A stretch of DNA of 64,000 nucleotides from assembly GCA_009767595.1 (NCBI GenBank), contig VSDK01009033.1:242772-306771 (forward strand), given 5' to 3'. The notes under the pieces are model-generated. The model had not been told where the DNA came from, made no database searches, and worked only from the letters and a program-made list of their open reading frames with translations. Numbering within the stretch: position 1 is the stretch's first letter; each line of letters opens with the position of its first letter. Source of the DNA: Symbiodinium kawagutii (taxonomy: Eukaryota > Sar > Dinophyceae > Suessiales > Symbiodiniaceae). This document shows, one piece after another, positions 1 through 15,335 of this stretch. The position numbers and the translations under genes are program-made.

Positions 1-1578
1 GTAGTTGAAAGTACTGGTAGCAAAAACTGGCATAGAGTAGATAACACTGCATCATGCCACCAGTGCACCTCAACTTGTGCGAGCATTACACTGATCCTAT
101 TACATGTATCTGTGTACCTTTCCTACTGGTGTACACGGCTAAGAGAACTGCCATTCGTGCGATCCACAGCTTGGCAAATCTCTTCTTGCTTTGTTTTAGC
201 CGAAAAAAATCTATTACAAAATTATCTAATCATTGATTTGTATTTACGCAATCTAATGATACAATCTAATGATACACATTTCTACATTGTCCCATCTAAT
301 CTATTACACCCCTGAATGATCAGATCACCCATCGCTTGGGCCATGGTGGCGGTCCTTGGCAGAGGCCACGCGCCGTGGAGGTGCAAAGAGGTCCTGCTGC
401 ATCAGGTGGAGGGAAAAGAAAGCAGTAAGCCCATTGAGGATAAGGATATTGCTATAGCAATAGGCTATATTACTTGTAGCAGATGATTTGTGTAGATAAG
501 GAAATGATATCCTATTTGTAGCAAATAATGATTTGTATATTTGAATATTGTTTGAATATTTGAGAAGGAGACTATCTGAATATTTGATGAGGAAATTTGA
601 ATATTTGAGAAGGAGAGGATTTGAACATTTGTATGATGAACAACACAGCGTACAACAGCTTACAGCTTCTATGTGCCTAGAGGAAAAAAATGAACAACAT
701 CTCTTCAGGACAGGGATTTCTGATTTGTTTACCAGATTGTAATTCTGTTCGGAGAATATCAAATCTATTAAAAAAGGATAAGATTGCATTGCAACAATAC
801 AAGGATGAGAAGTTTGCAACCATCAGGGGAATTGTACTGGGGATTAGAATGGGGATTGTGGGGCCTCAAGAATGGGGATATATATATATATATATACACA
901 GGTATGCAATAAAGTAGAGGGGATGTCTTAGCAGTTGAATGGGGGAACCCATTGTCAACATTCATAAGGTAAGGGGCTTCATCATGGGGATCGCAGCTTA
1001 CACAGTAATAGCTAAGGATCATGGGGATAATGGGGCCCCAAGAATCATTGGGAAAACGGCCAGGAATGGGGGATGTATCAACAATGACCAACACTAGTGA
1101 GACTCATGACTAATCACAACAATCATGTGGATATATCTGCTATATGGAAGATATCACTGTTATGCGAGATCTAGCTGATATCCCGAGATGTCCCATACTT
1201 TGACTATCTATCAGCTAGATGGAGCTGCTCATAGACAATCCATACGTTGACAGAAAATGGCGCGTCATGCTGAATCGGGGAGGTGACTTGTGAACATTGT
1301 CATAAAGAACAGCCAATAACTACATTCCGCTTTATACCAATCTACATACATCGTAACATAGCCTGATACTCAAACATGTGTGGATCTGTGCGTACGCACC
1401 TGCACGTCTGTTTCTTTATGAGAGCGACCCATCAGAATGTTTGATAAATACAATTATAGTTAATTATGTATAATCATGATTGTTTTTTTGTAGAATCATT
1501 GAATAATTACATTTAACACAGAATCTATCATGATGATTTGGAAAGATACAAATAGTTTATATACTCAGAAAAACCGGA
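1..1578. other. Region 3' of gene 3; no gene recognised
   Basis: Holds short AT-rich direct repeats (GAATATTTGAGAAGGAG near 546-620) and a small (TA)n tract at 878-896. Small frames on both strands look random. Confidence 0.4.
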
Positions 1579-1674
1579 TCACCGGGACTGGCTGTAGTCC
1601 TTGATATTTCCAAGGTTGCCAGATGCTGCTGAAGCTGAAGTTGCCCCTGATTTGGAGGCCTTGCGGGACAGGGT
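1579..1674 (-). CDS. Gene 3 terminal exon with TGA stop
   Basis: TLSRKASKSGATSASAASGN, LGNIKDYSQSR, then TGA; Ser/Ala-rich tail with good codon use. Acceptor TTTCTGGAG|ACC. A second frame (QGLQIRGNFSFSSIWQPWK) is open. Confidence 0.5.
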   Translation of the reverse strand, partial: TLSRKASKSGATSASAASGNLGNIKDYSQSR

Positions 1675-4600
1675 CTCCAGAAAGGTCAAAGGAATTTACC
1701 AAGGATGAACCTCTTCAGGGCGCGGTTTGATATCCTGCAGATCTGTTGGTGAACCGAAATATACTATGGTTTAGGGCTTGCTATACTGTCATTTCTGCCG
1801 TGAATCTGTCAAGAGAAACCATTGGATTAACGTATATGACGCTCATCAGCCACTTGGGTTGTAGCCAAAACCCTGTGTGAATCTTGATCCCAAACTCTTG
1901 AATGCATGATGTAGAGGCGGCGGTCTTTGTGAAGGAATCATAAATGATAGGACTCTGATGATCATTGTTGTTTATGATAGTACCAAAGTCGCTTGGTCTG
2001 CCCACGGGTGGGTACCTGACTACTGGGGGGACTTTTGGGCATCGCTGGAGGCATCGAGAAGCATCGCTAGAGGCATCGCTGAATACAAGGTCATTCCTGA
2101 CATGCTTCCATTCCAACATGTCAACAAGTATGCTCACCATATTTACTACTTGAGACTACAATTGGGTATCGCTGAGAATCCCTTACCTAAGAACTGCTTC
2201 TGTTGAACTCCCCTAAAGCCATGTGTAGCTGCAGCGGTCTTCATGACGGAAATATGAAAACGACTTTGGGTCGGGCCAATTATAACCGCAATCAACCCGG
2301 GTTTTGATTCCAACCCACTTGGACAACATCCTCTATGGCTTTTTCGAACCAAAGATTCCACAATGAGCAATGGAATCCACTTGCAGTGCTTGATCTATAG
2401 GACCTTATTGGATATTATGGGATTGTCCAAAACTGGTGCACCCCAAAACTGGTTTCCCTGTCAAAAATGGTGAAAGACAACTTGGACGGTTAGTAGGTAC
2501 CACCATTGGTGGACAAACCCGGTACTGGTCGTGCTTGATCTGTAGGATCTCTGGGTATTCTTCCTATTGGGTCGTGCAGAATCCCCAGATTCACCACCAG
2601 CAGTGGAGCATCTCATGCAGGGCTACAATGCTGGATCCTGGTTCCGACCAGTGCCATGCAGAACGCTGGTGATGCGATTGCCATGCCAAGGAATGCTTAG
2701 GTTGCTGGTGATGCGATTGCCATGCCAACTCAATGTCACTTGTCGATTGAGGTATACAATAGATCATGTCAATTCATTTCAGGCAATAAGCAGTGAGGGA
2801 AGGAACCATTGTACAGTATTCAAAGCCTTGAGCTGATATCGTGCCAGTAATGTTGCCTAACAATCATCAACAAGTTCGTTTCATTCGGAACATTACGAAT
2901 AAACGGATGAAACGACTTGAATATTACCAGGTTGATGGTTTCTACATGTTTCTACCAGCTATAGCATAGCTATAGCCTGGTCCGTGACTATTACCAGAAG
3001 TTGATGGTTTCTACCCCCTGCACGGGTTACCTGGTTAGCCGCCAGTGCTGCACACCCACTGCACCCTGGCTGCCTCGGCAGCTGTGACCTTCGCGAAGGC
3101 GAAGAGATCGCCCGAAGCCTCCGAGAGCTCCTGGCGGCGAGGCGTTCACGGCCGATGTCAAGGAACCACCAGGCTGGGCCACGGCCACGGCCACGGCCAG
3201 GGCCAGGGCCAGGGACTGCCTTGGAGAAAATGGCAGCATAATTTGAAATAAATGAAATAACACCCTTGTTGCAAGGGAATAGTTTCAACAACAAGGCACT
3301 ACCTTGGAGAGATTTTGGTGACGCAAAAACAGCTGCCTGCGATAGTTATGAAACTTCAAATGAATTGCAGGCTTGACAATGACATGGTTTTGATTCCCGA
3401 AATCATTGTTTGAAACCTAAAGTCTCTGTCTAAAACTGATGGCAATGAGTACATGATGTCAACTATGATTAACAATACCCAGCTCAATGGTTAATACAGC
3501 GGTTAAAAAAAGGTGTATTATCAACAAATGATGCTTCTTAATGGTTGTGAAATCTCAGTTTATGATGGTTCATGACACGATGGTTTAATATCATAAGATA
3601 GGGGTCTATCAGGCCTAGTCGTGATTGGAATCATGGCAAAATTATCTGTTGACAATATCAATTGATAAATGGTCAGCCATGGTTTCTCAACCGGTTTTAA
3701 CCCTAAGATGATCAAGAAGTTCTTTAACCAGTGCAAAAACATTGGAAGAGATGCAAAATGACACGGAGTGAGCAAAGTTGAAAAAAATGGAAAAACATTA
3801 TTCAAAAATGTCAATAACTATGATTTGCTGGCCGGTCACGGTTCAAGAAGAAGAAGCAAAAGAAGAAGAAGAAGAACAACAAGAAGAAGAGCAACGGATA
3901 TCTCGCAACAATATCTTCTTTCTGCACGTAGCGATTTCCAGTAGATAGGTCTTGATCATGAAGGGAATGTAAACATAGAGGTTTTCCGTTGAATAAGAAG
4001 AACAGGTGGACCAGGACCGATTGGGCCAATGAATAGCAAAATATTTTTCCAGACTTCACAATACGATAGAAGATGTCTTTCTTCACCTTATAACTGACTC
4101 TACGATTTTGTACTGATCTATCCCGGGCATCCCAGAGAAAACTTGAACAAATGGACAGTTCCTCAGCTACCTATTGATGATAGGTTCAATCCTGCCAGGT
4201 AGATCTTCCCAATTGGATTGCATCCCCAAAAAGGCATTGATATTTCTTGGCCTCGCCTGATTCTCGGAGATGATTCAACGATTGGTAAGAAACGGGGTCT
4301 GTACTCTGTCAACCACTCAAAGCCAGTCCCAACCATTCTCAAGCACCATTTGATCCGTGTCTTCCCAGCTGATCAACTGCAACAACCTGTGGGCACCTCG
4401 GGTTGAGGCGGAGCCACAATCGGCCGCGGCCGCGAAGTAAACAAATCAGAGATGGCGCCCTGACACTGTGTTGGGCCGAAGGCGGAGCGATAAGGTGGGG
4501 GGATGATGATTGATAATGATCAATGATGATCGATCATGGTTGAGATGGCATATAGTATGCACCATCATCAACTATCATCAACCATTGTTGATCAATCCTT

Positions 4601-6704
4601 GTTCGCCATAGTGAAACATTGGTTGACATCATCTGTCAGCATCATCGATTAGCATCTTTGGTTAACGTCATTGGTTAACATCATTGTTTGGCATCATTGG
4701 TTGACATCATTGGTTGACATCATTGGTTGACATCATTGATTGACATCATTGGTTGACATCATTGGTGGACATCATTGGTGGACATCATTGGTTGGCATCA
4801 TTGGTTTACATCAATGGTCGACATCATTGGGTGACATCAGTGACATCATTGGTTGACATCAGTGACATACATGGTCGACAGTATCTGTTGATATTAGTGG
4901 ATATCATTGTTTGACATCATTGGCTGATTGTCTTGTACTAGCCATCAACCGTATTCATCAGCGATTACTTATTCATTAACTACATAGTTGTTAACCATAC
5001 ATCAACTATTTGTCAACCACTTTTCAACACTGGTTAGCAGCATTACCAACCATTTTTAGCTAAGGATGTTTCAATCAATTGTTGGCTGGATTCTGGTTGG
5101 TTGAAGCACCCCATCCAAAAAACATACTCTGGTGGAATTAATGAGCATCATTCCAGGTGCAAATGTATATAAGAGATGTACCATATAGTCTGTTTGAAAC
5201 CACCAGCCAGGTAAAAAAACGCTACCATCAAATCCAACAAGAGAAAATCCCTGAAGAATGGATCCCCATATGATAATCCCAACTTTCTCCGCGAGCGCGA
5301 GTTGCCATGCCAAGGAGGAGCTACAGACCATGCATCGTTGATACCCCAAGAATCAAGCAAGAGGTATGGCTGTTAGTCAAGGTCCCCATATTTTGGGTTC
5401 AGGGTTTGGGGGCTGCTGCGTCACCAAAATATTCTATGAAGGCTGAGACTGCACCTTAACATGATCATAGATGTACAAAGTTCATAGTTTTTCAACCTTG
5501 AAGGATCATCTTTGATGGTTTGCCGGCCTTTTCGTGAAGAACACAAATATGGATGAGGGCTGAAATCATGCCACAGTCCTGCATATAAAGGCGCCAGTCA
5601 ATATTGTGTGCAATACCCTACTTCTTTCCTGAATTATATGAATGTATAATATATCTGCATATCTTTTCCAAATATGATACTAAATGTTATTCATATGGTG
5701 GTTCTTCAAAATAGGGATACGTCAAATAATCCAATACTAGTCATTTACAGCAATAAATATGATAACCATCCATATTCGGGGTCCCCCATGGCTTGAGAAA
5801 CACCCATGTTGGCTGACTTAAAATCAACTGCAAGTCGGGTCTGGTCTTCCACCCTACCAGTACCATGGTGTGCCTGTCCACCTCCAGAGGCTCGAGAGGA
5901 GACCTGTCAAGTTCAGGATATCTGAGTGGTTGATGAGAATCACATTGCTTATCACGGGCACTGATTCAGTTGATCACATGCCGTCTCATCGTTTAAGAAC
6001 CAGTTGATCAGATGAGAGTGTACCATGATTTCTTATTTGATGAGTGGCTAACAGCAATGATGGTTCACACTGGTTCTTGCAGTCGATGAGAAAGAACGAC
6101 CTGCGTTGGAGACACATTGGTAGGTCAAAAGAATGGGATACTAGGGAGACGGGGGGCAGTAAAAGGCCAAAGTGTTGGAGACATGCAACAAATAACACCC
6201 CTTCACATTTTGCGTGCTCAGCGACCTACCTGAAGTCTCTTCATGGTTCGCGTTGTCACAGCTCTGCTCAAAATCATTGACCCAAGGACCCTTCCCTGAA
6301 ATTGGGATGCTCTAAGTCAGATAGTCCCGGCAAATAACATCAAATAACTCAATGAAAAGGTGGGTTAGAAGTGATAGCCCCTAATTACCATGGTCAGCAG
6401 CGACTTATCAAGCGGGGATGCTCATCTAAGTACCAACTGCTGCTGATTCCTTAGCCAAGCGCTGCCTGCGAAGTCTCTTCAGCAGCGCGGTGGGCAATGG
6501 CAAAGAGGTCGCTGCTCTCCGACTGGCGCCACGGCTTGAGCTCCATCCAACGGGAATCCAAAGGAACCCAAGGGAAAAGTTCATGTCTCAACTGGTTTCA
6601 ACTGTTGACACTGATTAAAGGCTGTCATTGATGCTGGTGTTGGTCGTTGTTGTTGTTGTTCTTTGTCTTTCTGTTTCTCGTTGTCGTTGTCGTCGTTGTT
6701 GTTC

Positions 6705-6741
<37 letters not shown>

Positions 6742-8657
6742 TGTTGCTGTTGTTGTCGTCGTTGTTGTTGTGACGGCTGATGCTCTTGGTATTTATCTGC
6801 CGCCTTGGGCCGACCAATCTTGGAAACCAAGGCCCTGGACGGATTCCACCCCCACCCTGACCTCTTCACCGGCCTGGCAGGGACTCGGATGGCCGGCGCT
6901 GTGGGGGGATCTGTGAATCCACAAAGGACTACCAGTGACNNNNNNNNNNGCAGTGGTGCAAAGTCAGCAGGAATTCACGGGAGTTGGTTGATTGTTCTCA
7001 ATCTGAATGCAAGTTGGAGATAGTCTTACTCCTCAACTCACTTGTCCAAGGCCGTTTTAGAACAAGGCTTTCGGACTACCTCATTGAAACATTGTTGCAG
7101 GAAAGCTGACGAAAGGAACAATGACCTGGAGTCCCTGAGTAAACAAATTCTTGTACAAATCTTCATTAACTTGTCATGATTTGTTTCATTACAAGATTAA
7201 GAACTCATGAACTTGTTAATTGTTCATTGAGTTGTCATGCAGTTCTTAGATTTTCATTAAGTTGTCATGCACTTCGTCTCATCTGAAGGTATCTGGAGAT
7301 CATCTCGTCGCACCTCAAAGAGCTTGGTGATCTTCGCAGGGCTCCTTGTGGCCGAGGGCATGGATGGTCCATGGCTTCGGTGGGCCTGTCCAGGTCCTTG
7401 ACTTAGCTTTGGGCAGCTGGGGTAACTATCAGTTACTAGCAGTTTTTGGTATAGCTACCAGCTGGCTTGTGGGAACTTACTGCACGGTAAACATTGGTAA
7501 ACTATCAGTTACTACTGGTCATGGGAGCTATGGTTTAAACAATGTGGTAATTTAGTGGCTTATGAAAGAACTGACAACGTTTGGGGGCACCACCGCTGCA
7601 AAGTGGTCATGTTTTGGTGTGTCCCAGCGGCGTCCGGATGACGTACCAAACATGATCAGTTGCAGCGGGTTACGAGTACGTGTCATCTGTGTGGTTGCGA
7701 TGGGTCACAAACCTCTGACCCCCAAGTTCTTGGTTGTTTCAGGATTGTCTGGTGGGACCAAGCATGGACAACCATTGAGGGATAGCAGTCCAGCAACTGC
7801 TAATTGTTGACAATTGAGCTAAGTAAGCATCAGTAGCTGCCATATTTCCTGTAGGTGTTGGTTTTTACGCTTCTGTGCCTTATAGTTGATGACAGGTCAA
7901 ATTACAAACCACTTACCAAAACCGTCAACTATCTGTACCAACAATTAACTAGCTAATCAGTCATAGGAGTAATTATCACAACGGATATGGTTATATCATG
8001 ATACCCATCACGCCAATGATTGAACAATCATTCTGAATAATCAATCAAACAATCATCAATTAATCATCAGGTCAAGTATACTTGTTTAACAAACATGCTG
8101 ACTCATGGTCCATGAAATGATTCGTTCATCAGGTACCATCAGTAATTGTTAGTTCAATTAATCAAGTATAGTCAGTTACTAAAACTATTAGTTAATCATG
8201 ATACCAACTAAATATTACTAGCTATTAGTTAATTGTTAGTTTTTTCAGCTATATTTTGTTAATCCATACTCATTGGTTCATCAAGTAGAGTTAGTCAAAC
8301 TAACCACTTAATCAAGTATCAGTATATACTATATAATCAAGAGTTAATCAAGAAGACTGGACTATTAGCTACTAAATTCAAGTATACTATCAGTTAATGA
8401 AGTATATCATTAGTTTATCAAACAGTCATCACTCATCACTGTTAAAATAATCATGAAAGCATCAGCAACCAAGCTCCACCTTCAGCTTCCCCCAGGACCC
8501 AAACTCTGATGCGCTGCTGGCGTGTGAGACCTGCCAGCGGCACGCTCGCAGAACGCACACCTCCTGGTGCACAGGGGTATGATCAACCACAACAAACAAT
8601 GCTACAACAGCTGGTATGGTGACATAACCATCATCATCATCATCATCATCATCATCG

Positions 8658-8700
<43 letters not shown>

Positions 8701-8706
8701 ACGTGC

Positions 8707-8737
<31 letters not shown>

Positions 8738-11700
8738 ACGTGCTGTAAACTAATGGCTATCTTGATACATATGATTACATAAGATTACATCAGTATACAC
8801 TATACAGCGCTTCTTCAACCTTTTTGCTCGTACACAAATTCATGTTGGAATGTCCATTGTGCCAAGAGCTGGCTGAAATCAGTGGATGGCCTCAAGGTCA
8901 TGCGGCACCAGCATCACCAGCAGCACAAAAGCTGAGCAGCATCCTCAACCGCCGAAAAGCCTGCTCCTTTTCCTTGTCAAGCACGAGTATAGCCTCATTG
9001 ACCGCTTAGTAATGTCTACCACTACTAAACAAACATTGAGAACTAGCAAAAATTGATTAATGATTCCTAAGTATCACTAAGCAATGACAAACACATATTC
9101 AACCCAGGCCCACCCATTAAATTTAACCAACTTTGTATATCAACCATCAACAAAACCATCAACTACCAATGAAACATACTTGAGTTTTCATCTTTCACCA
9201 TCAACTAACCATCACCTTGACCATCCACGAACTCCACCATCACAACCTTGGTTAATTAGTGAGAACCGTTCCTTAGACCATTAGTTGTTTCAAAAAATAA
9301 CAACTTATCAAGAACTAAGACTTAGTTCAACTGACTAGTTACCATTGAACCAACCATTAGTTCAACTTAACCATCAACTAACCAGTTGGTTCAACCATCA
9401 ACCTTGGTGAAACCATCCACATTGACCATCCGTCCACCTGCTTGGCCACGCCCTGCGCCAATGCCATGAAGTCCACAGAACCGCTGGCGACGCTCGGCTC
9501 GGGAGCCGCCTGGTGAGGTCTGGATGCTTGCGGAGCCATGGTGGTCTCACTATGTTTGATCACTGGTTGGTGGTTTCAACTTGCCTGGTTGGTGATTGGT
9601 TTGTAAATTGGTGATGATTTCACCAACCAAACTAACAATCACTCGCAGATGTTTTCAACTCACCTGAAGTATTGGTTGCGTGAAATCACCAGTGAATCAC
9701 CAACCATATGAGGTGAAATCTCATGGGTGAAATTAACAACCATCGTTTCACTATAGTAAAACATGTTAGTGAAGTCAACAACCAAACTATATATTGGTGG
9801 ATTGCTAAATATGTACGATGGTTTCAGAGAGTGGTTCATGGCTACTAATTGCTACTGTAGTTGATTACTAAATGTTGCATGAAGCTTCGTAGTTTGGATA
9901 AATAAGTAATTAACTAAACCAGTGTATTGCAAGGTGTTCTGTGATTACTACTACTGCTAACTTCTAACTGAACCCTTTTGTGATGGTTTGATTGGAATCC
10001 TCGCGGCTGGTGAACCATCCCTGAAAAATACAGCCTCTTCAGCTGAGCATCACCCGGTTTGCATCCTGCGATTCTTGAGCATGTCATGTCTCCCAAGCAT
10101 GCTGTATGACCTACATGACAAAGGCAAGTGAAATGGATCTCCTTCCAAGCAGGAGTTCAATGCATACCAAGTGAAGACTTGGCTGTTAGATACTACAAAC
10201 ATTGGCAAGACAAGTTGAGACGCCCAAAGGTAAACCACACACTCAAAAATATGATTGCATCAATACTCAAAAACTTGATGGTCTCCGAAACAATAAAATG
10301 GCTTTCGGGATGGTTTAGGGTTATTGTATTATTCATGGACATACCATGACCTACCCAAATGCTCTCAGGGAATCTTAACTTGGACTCCAACACACTGAAC
10401 CTGATGGGTCTTGATCCCACCATGGCGGTTGCTCTTCCACGGCTTCATGGCTATGATCACTTTCCATCCCATGTCAATGTTCTTGGTGCTGTCAACCAAC
10501 AAATTCTTGGCGAATCATTCTGTCGAATTGCCCGGATACTCAAACTTATTGCCTGGATACTTAACCTTATGGAAGGTTTCCTTGAGCAGAAACACTCTCA
10601 AGGCCTGCCGACTCTAGATCTACCCGCAAAATTGGCATACCCAACTGATGTTCTGAAATTCAGGTATACCCGCAGTTGGAATTCAAACAGTATACCCGCA
10701 GCTATGTGGACAGATACTCCCGCAGAGTTGAAATGGGCATGTGCCAAAATAATGGCACCCCCAAAACCAACGCTTTCCTAGTGAAATGATCATTTGGCTT
10801 ATTGATTACCATATGGCTTGGCACATACCGAAACAACCATTCCCACTCTGGGAACAGCGCCTTCACAGGTGCAAGAAGATCATGGATGCCACCTGCCGCA
10901 ACGGCTAGGACACGAGTCAGAAACAACTGACCAATCTGGCGGAGGGATGGGTCTCCCTCAACCAATTCCTAGAATTTCCCAGGTGTGGTGTCTTTCGAAT
11001 TTATCTAGAGAAACCCATTGCAAACCTCAATATCTGGAAGAAAAAAGTCCAGCTATGAAGGAACCGACTACAACAGTTGCACAAGAGTTGCCCGAGGATA
11101 GCCACAACAAAGTGAAAACACTTGCGGGGTTTCAGCATCCGCAAAAAAGCCTGCAACATGGGTACAGGTCCATTGTCCACGCAGGGCTGCCAAATCTTGA
11201 AATGACCCACCACTTTTCAACATGTTCATCAGGAAACTACGACTGTTCTAGCTTCAATTTGTATTTTGAGATATAGCCTGCCCCTACCCTTTATCCAAAG
11301 GGTTTGGGCTTATGTTCTTTAAACGATACTTTTCAGGAAATTACATTTACTACTTCAAGTTTCTTGCGTTCAAAACGTATTTTTACCCTTCCTTGACATA
11401 TTGCTATTGTCTACGATTAATCCTTGCGACCATCTATTGGTAACCCTTGCTACCATCTATTAGTAACCCTTGCTACCATCTATTAGTAACCCTTGCTACC
11501 ATCTATTAGTAACCCTTGCCACCATCTATTAGTAACCCTTGCTACCATCGATTAGTAACCCTTGCTATCATCTATGAGTAACCCTTACTGTGCCTAGCCC
11601 TTCCTTCATCTTCCTTGTCGCTCCAGAGGGCCGCGCCTTCGCTCAGACCCATGGACATGGCAGACTGGATACCGGAACGCGACACCTGTGGCCAGCCCCC

Positions 11701-14700
11701 GCTGGTTGCGGGTGGACGGTGCACGAGGTCAGATATCATGTTAGGGTTACAGGTCATAAGGTGGTTTCGCATTAGGGGACCCCTAAAAATGGTTGGTTTA
11801 CTATAAAAATTATTATCAATGGATGATTTAGGGGGTACCCTATTTTGAGAAACACTCATGTCATAAGCAACCAAGGTCTGAACAGCTTGGTCATTGGTCA
11901 TTTGTGGCACCTTCATCAGGGGTACTACGGACCCACAGCCAAATGGGCAACCACACATTAAGAACATGCTCCGTTGCTCCCATTCAAGTGGAAGCAGTAC
12001 AAACAAATCATCATGGCTGTTGTTGTAGAATCATCTTTTCTTTTGCTGCTCAGCTCAGCTCAGCTTAAATAGTTTCCTGTAGGCCGAGATGCATTGGGAA
12101 ACTCATGAAACTATATGTGCACACATTAATGCCTAGGGATCTCGAGGCCAATGTCAGATCCTGCTTATCATCATGCTGCGACATGATGTGTACGCATGTA
12201 ATGTAAGAATCGATATATCATGTAAATCCAAATCCGTTTGATTCCCAATTCCACCGTATAGACAATTAGACCACACCGGCACTGACCAGTAGATTGTCAC
12301 AGGCACACGGAATATGAATGAATATGATACAATCCTGCTTCTTCTCCATCCTAACTATCATGACTTGTCCTAATTCATGGGATTTCATGATGGGCCTGGG
12401 CCTAGTCATCCTGTCATGTGGTCACATGCACCACCGCAGCACGGTAGCGTTTTAAGCAGCTCGGTCTGCGCGGTCGGTCGGTTCCGTGGCTCAGCTGCCA
12501 GTGCCGTAGTTACTTCGACGAGGTCGCACGAAGACATTGGGCTGACCACCTGAGCGAGGCGGGGCGAGGCGGGCTCCGGGGCCGCAGCCGAGTCCTCGGT
12601 TGCGAAGCTCAGGTTATATGGGTCAATATTAACCAACCAATTTCATGGGGATTAACCAACCAATAATAAAGTAAAACAATAATTAAGCATAGGGGAACCA
12701 GGGGTACAGGGTTTTGACCCACAGCCACAAAGGTTATGAACCCATCGTCAAAGCTGAAGCTGCGCGCCACAGCACCATGAAGCCCTACCAGGAACTGTTT
12801 TTTGTTACAGATCTATTGGTGGAAAAAATAGGAACTTGCTTTTTGACATTGTGCATTATCAGGTTTGCTATTGGACCAAATGGATTCTATTGTTCACTTC
12901 GCTGGAAATGGACCAGGTCACATCATTTTTGCAGACTTTTGCAGTGATTCGCAAGTGTCCGCAGATGGAAAAAAAACAAAACATCTGTCAATTTCTAGGT
13001 CCTATATGCTAGAGAATATACAAAGATATCTGCATATACAAAATGTATGCAAAATAGATGTATGTATGTGTGCCTATTATTTTTATGTATGCATATTCAT
13101 ATGTAAATACATGTGCATAAACGTAAATATTGCCAAATATATATATATATATATCTGTTTTTCCATTATGTTCAAAAGTATATATATATACATATGTATA
13201 AATGTAAATGCAAATATATATATATATATATATATTTATTTATTTATTCATTTATATATTTCATATACATGTAAATAAATGAATATATGAATATATAGTA
13301 TTTTAAAAGTGTGTGTCTATATATATATATATTATTATATGTGTACAACTGTATGTTTATATCTATATGTACATGTAAAAATATGTATACACGACTGCTG
13401 GGATCTGAGGCATTCTGAGGCAGCATTCAGGATTGACGGCACCAGAGCGGGCATTAGGGGGCTCGAACAGCCAAAGTGTGGTGGGTCTTGATTGCGACAA
13501 ATGCTGGTGTTTGATTCTGCTTGTTAAAAGGGCCTTGGGGTCAACAAACATGCATGCGGACTCATCCAAATTGGCTTGTACATGCTTGCATGTGATGCAA
13601 GTCCTGCAGCGACCATACCACAAAATAAACAGAAGGGTATCATTACTGGAATGTTCACCCACCCAATTTGATTTTTGACTATCACACACCTATAGTACAT
13701 GTAAGTCGTATTTGTCGAGACTTTCACCAAGCTGTTTGTTTCATGTCTGCTGGATCTTACACAATCCCGACTCGCCAGTTTCATGACCACCTGCTGATGA
13801 TAATCCCACCAAACATCAACCCCATGATCAACCGTTATGAGCCATTAGATCAATCAGTGAACCTCTTGAGGGGGTGATATTTACATTGTGTCGGCACACC
13901 TCCAGCTAGAAGCTAGCTAATGCGGATGCCAAGGTGTCAATGTCTCAGGTGCAAACCGGCCAAGGAGCTGCATGTACCGAGCAGTTAAGCATTACTAGCT
14001 CTCAACAAAAACGATTTCACTAGTTGATAACCACTAGTTTGACCACCACTTGACCATAGTTTGGTTAAACTATTGATAGTAAACTAGTTGATAATTGCTT
14101 AAGAATTGTTTAACGACCATAGTTTGACCATCACTTGACCGGCAGTTTCACCACTAATAAAACTATTGATCAACCATTACAAGCCAGTATCGACCATGAA
14201 TTAGCCATTCGTCAACCCTTATTAGCTATGATTGAGGCTGGTTAGTAGCTATTACTCCCCATTGTTTAACATGAATTACCATGGGTAATACCAAGATTAC
14301 CATGGGTAACTAGCTGGTGAATACCAATTTATCCATTGTTTACCATGAATTACCCACCACTCGCCATCAGTTTCACCGTGACCGTCTGCGTTCCCGCCTT
14401 CCAAGGGCGGTCGAAACGGTGGCGGTGCGGGCGGCGCGGAGGGCGCTGTCGGCACGGCGCTGGGGCGCAGCCGGGGTGGGCGCGAGGGCTCTGGAGGACG
14501 GAGGTCCTGCGGGGGACCACCGGTGATGCTTAAGGATGGTGAAGCCAACCATGGTAAACGATGGTTAATAAGAGTTGAGGTTAATGATGGTTAATAAGGG
14601 TTTATTAATGGCAAATTTATGGTTAAACTATAAAGGTTTAAATCGGTTAGTAGTTTAACAATGATGGCGAATGATGATTATAATAAGTAATGACAGTAAT

Positions 14701-15278
14701 GGTATCAATGATGGTTGAACTCACGAATGCTGGTTTAAGTCTGGTAAGTAGTGGCCAATGATGGTAAGTAGTGGTCCTGCTTTGTGAAGCCAACCATGGT
14801 TAGTAGTGGTCAATGATGGTTTAACAATGCTTCAATGATGGTTGAACTATGGTGAATCGTGTTGACTATTGGTTATTGAATGACTCATGGTTAATCCTGG
14901 GGGGGATCCTGAGGGAAGCTCACGAGAAGGTGAAGAAGCTGAGGATTTTGAGGAGGACAAAGTGACATTCAGTCATGGATTATTTTAGCTTCTGAAAATG
15001 ATAAAGTTAGGATCAATCATCTGAGGAAGTCAGCTGCTAAGTTGATGAACATCTCAGTTTCCAAGCCATGATGTACCACTTCTGACCATGGCTTTCCCGG
15101 CCCCTGGTCCGGTCCTGGCCCTTCCCCGAAAGGGCGGAGCTGGGCGCAGGCGGGCCCTTGCCGCCTGGGCGCAACAAGTAGAGTGATGGGTAAGGATGGT
15201 GAAGGCAACCATGGTTAGTAGTGGTCAATGGGGGGTTGAACCCATGGTTGAATGATGCAAATAATGATAATGATGGTT

Positions 15279-15335
<57 letters not shown>

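Noticed and set aside
10818-11276. 152-codon plus-strand frame starting MAHTETTIPTLGTAP
   Set aside because: Antisense of gene 3 exon 6, which has much better codon bias and splice sites on the minus strand.
11420-11590. TAACCCT-containing tandem repeat as possible interstitial telomere
   Set aside because: The period is 23 bp with one TAACCCT per unit, not a run of 6-8 bp telomere units.
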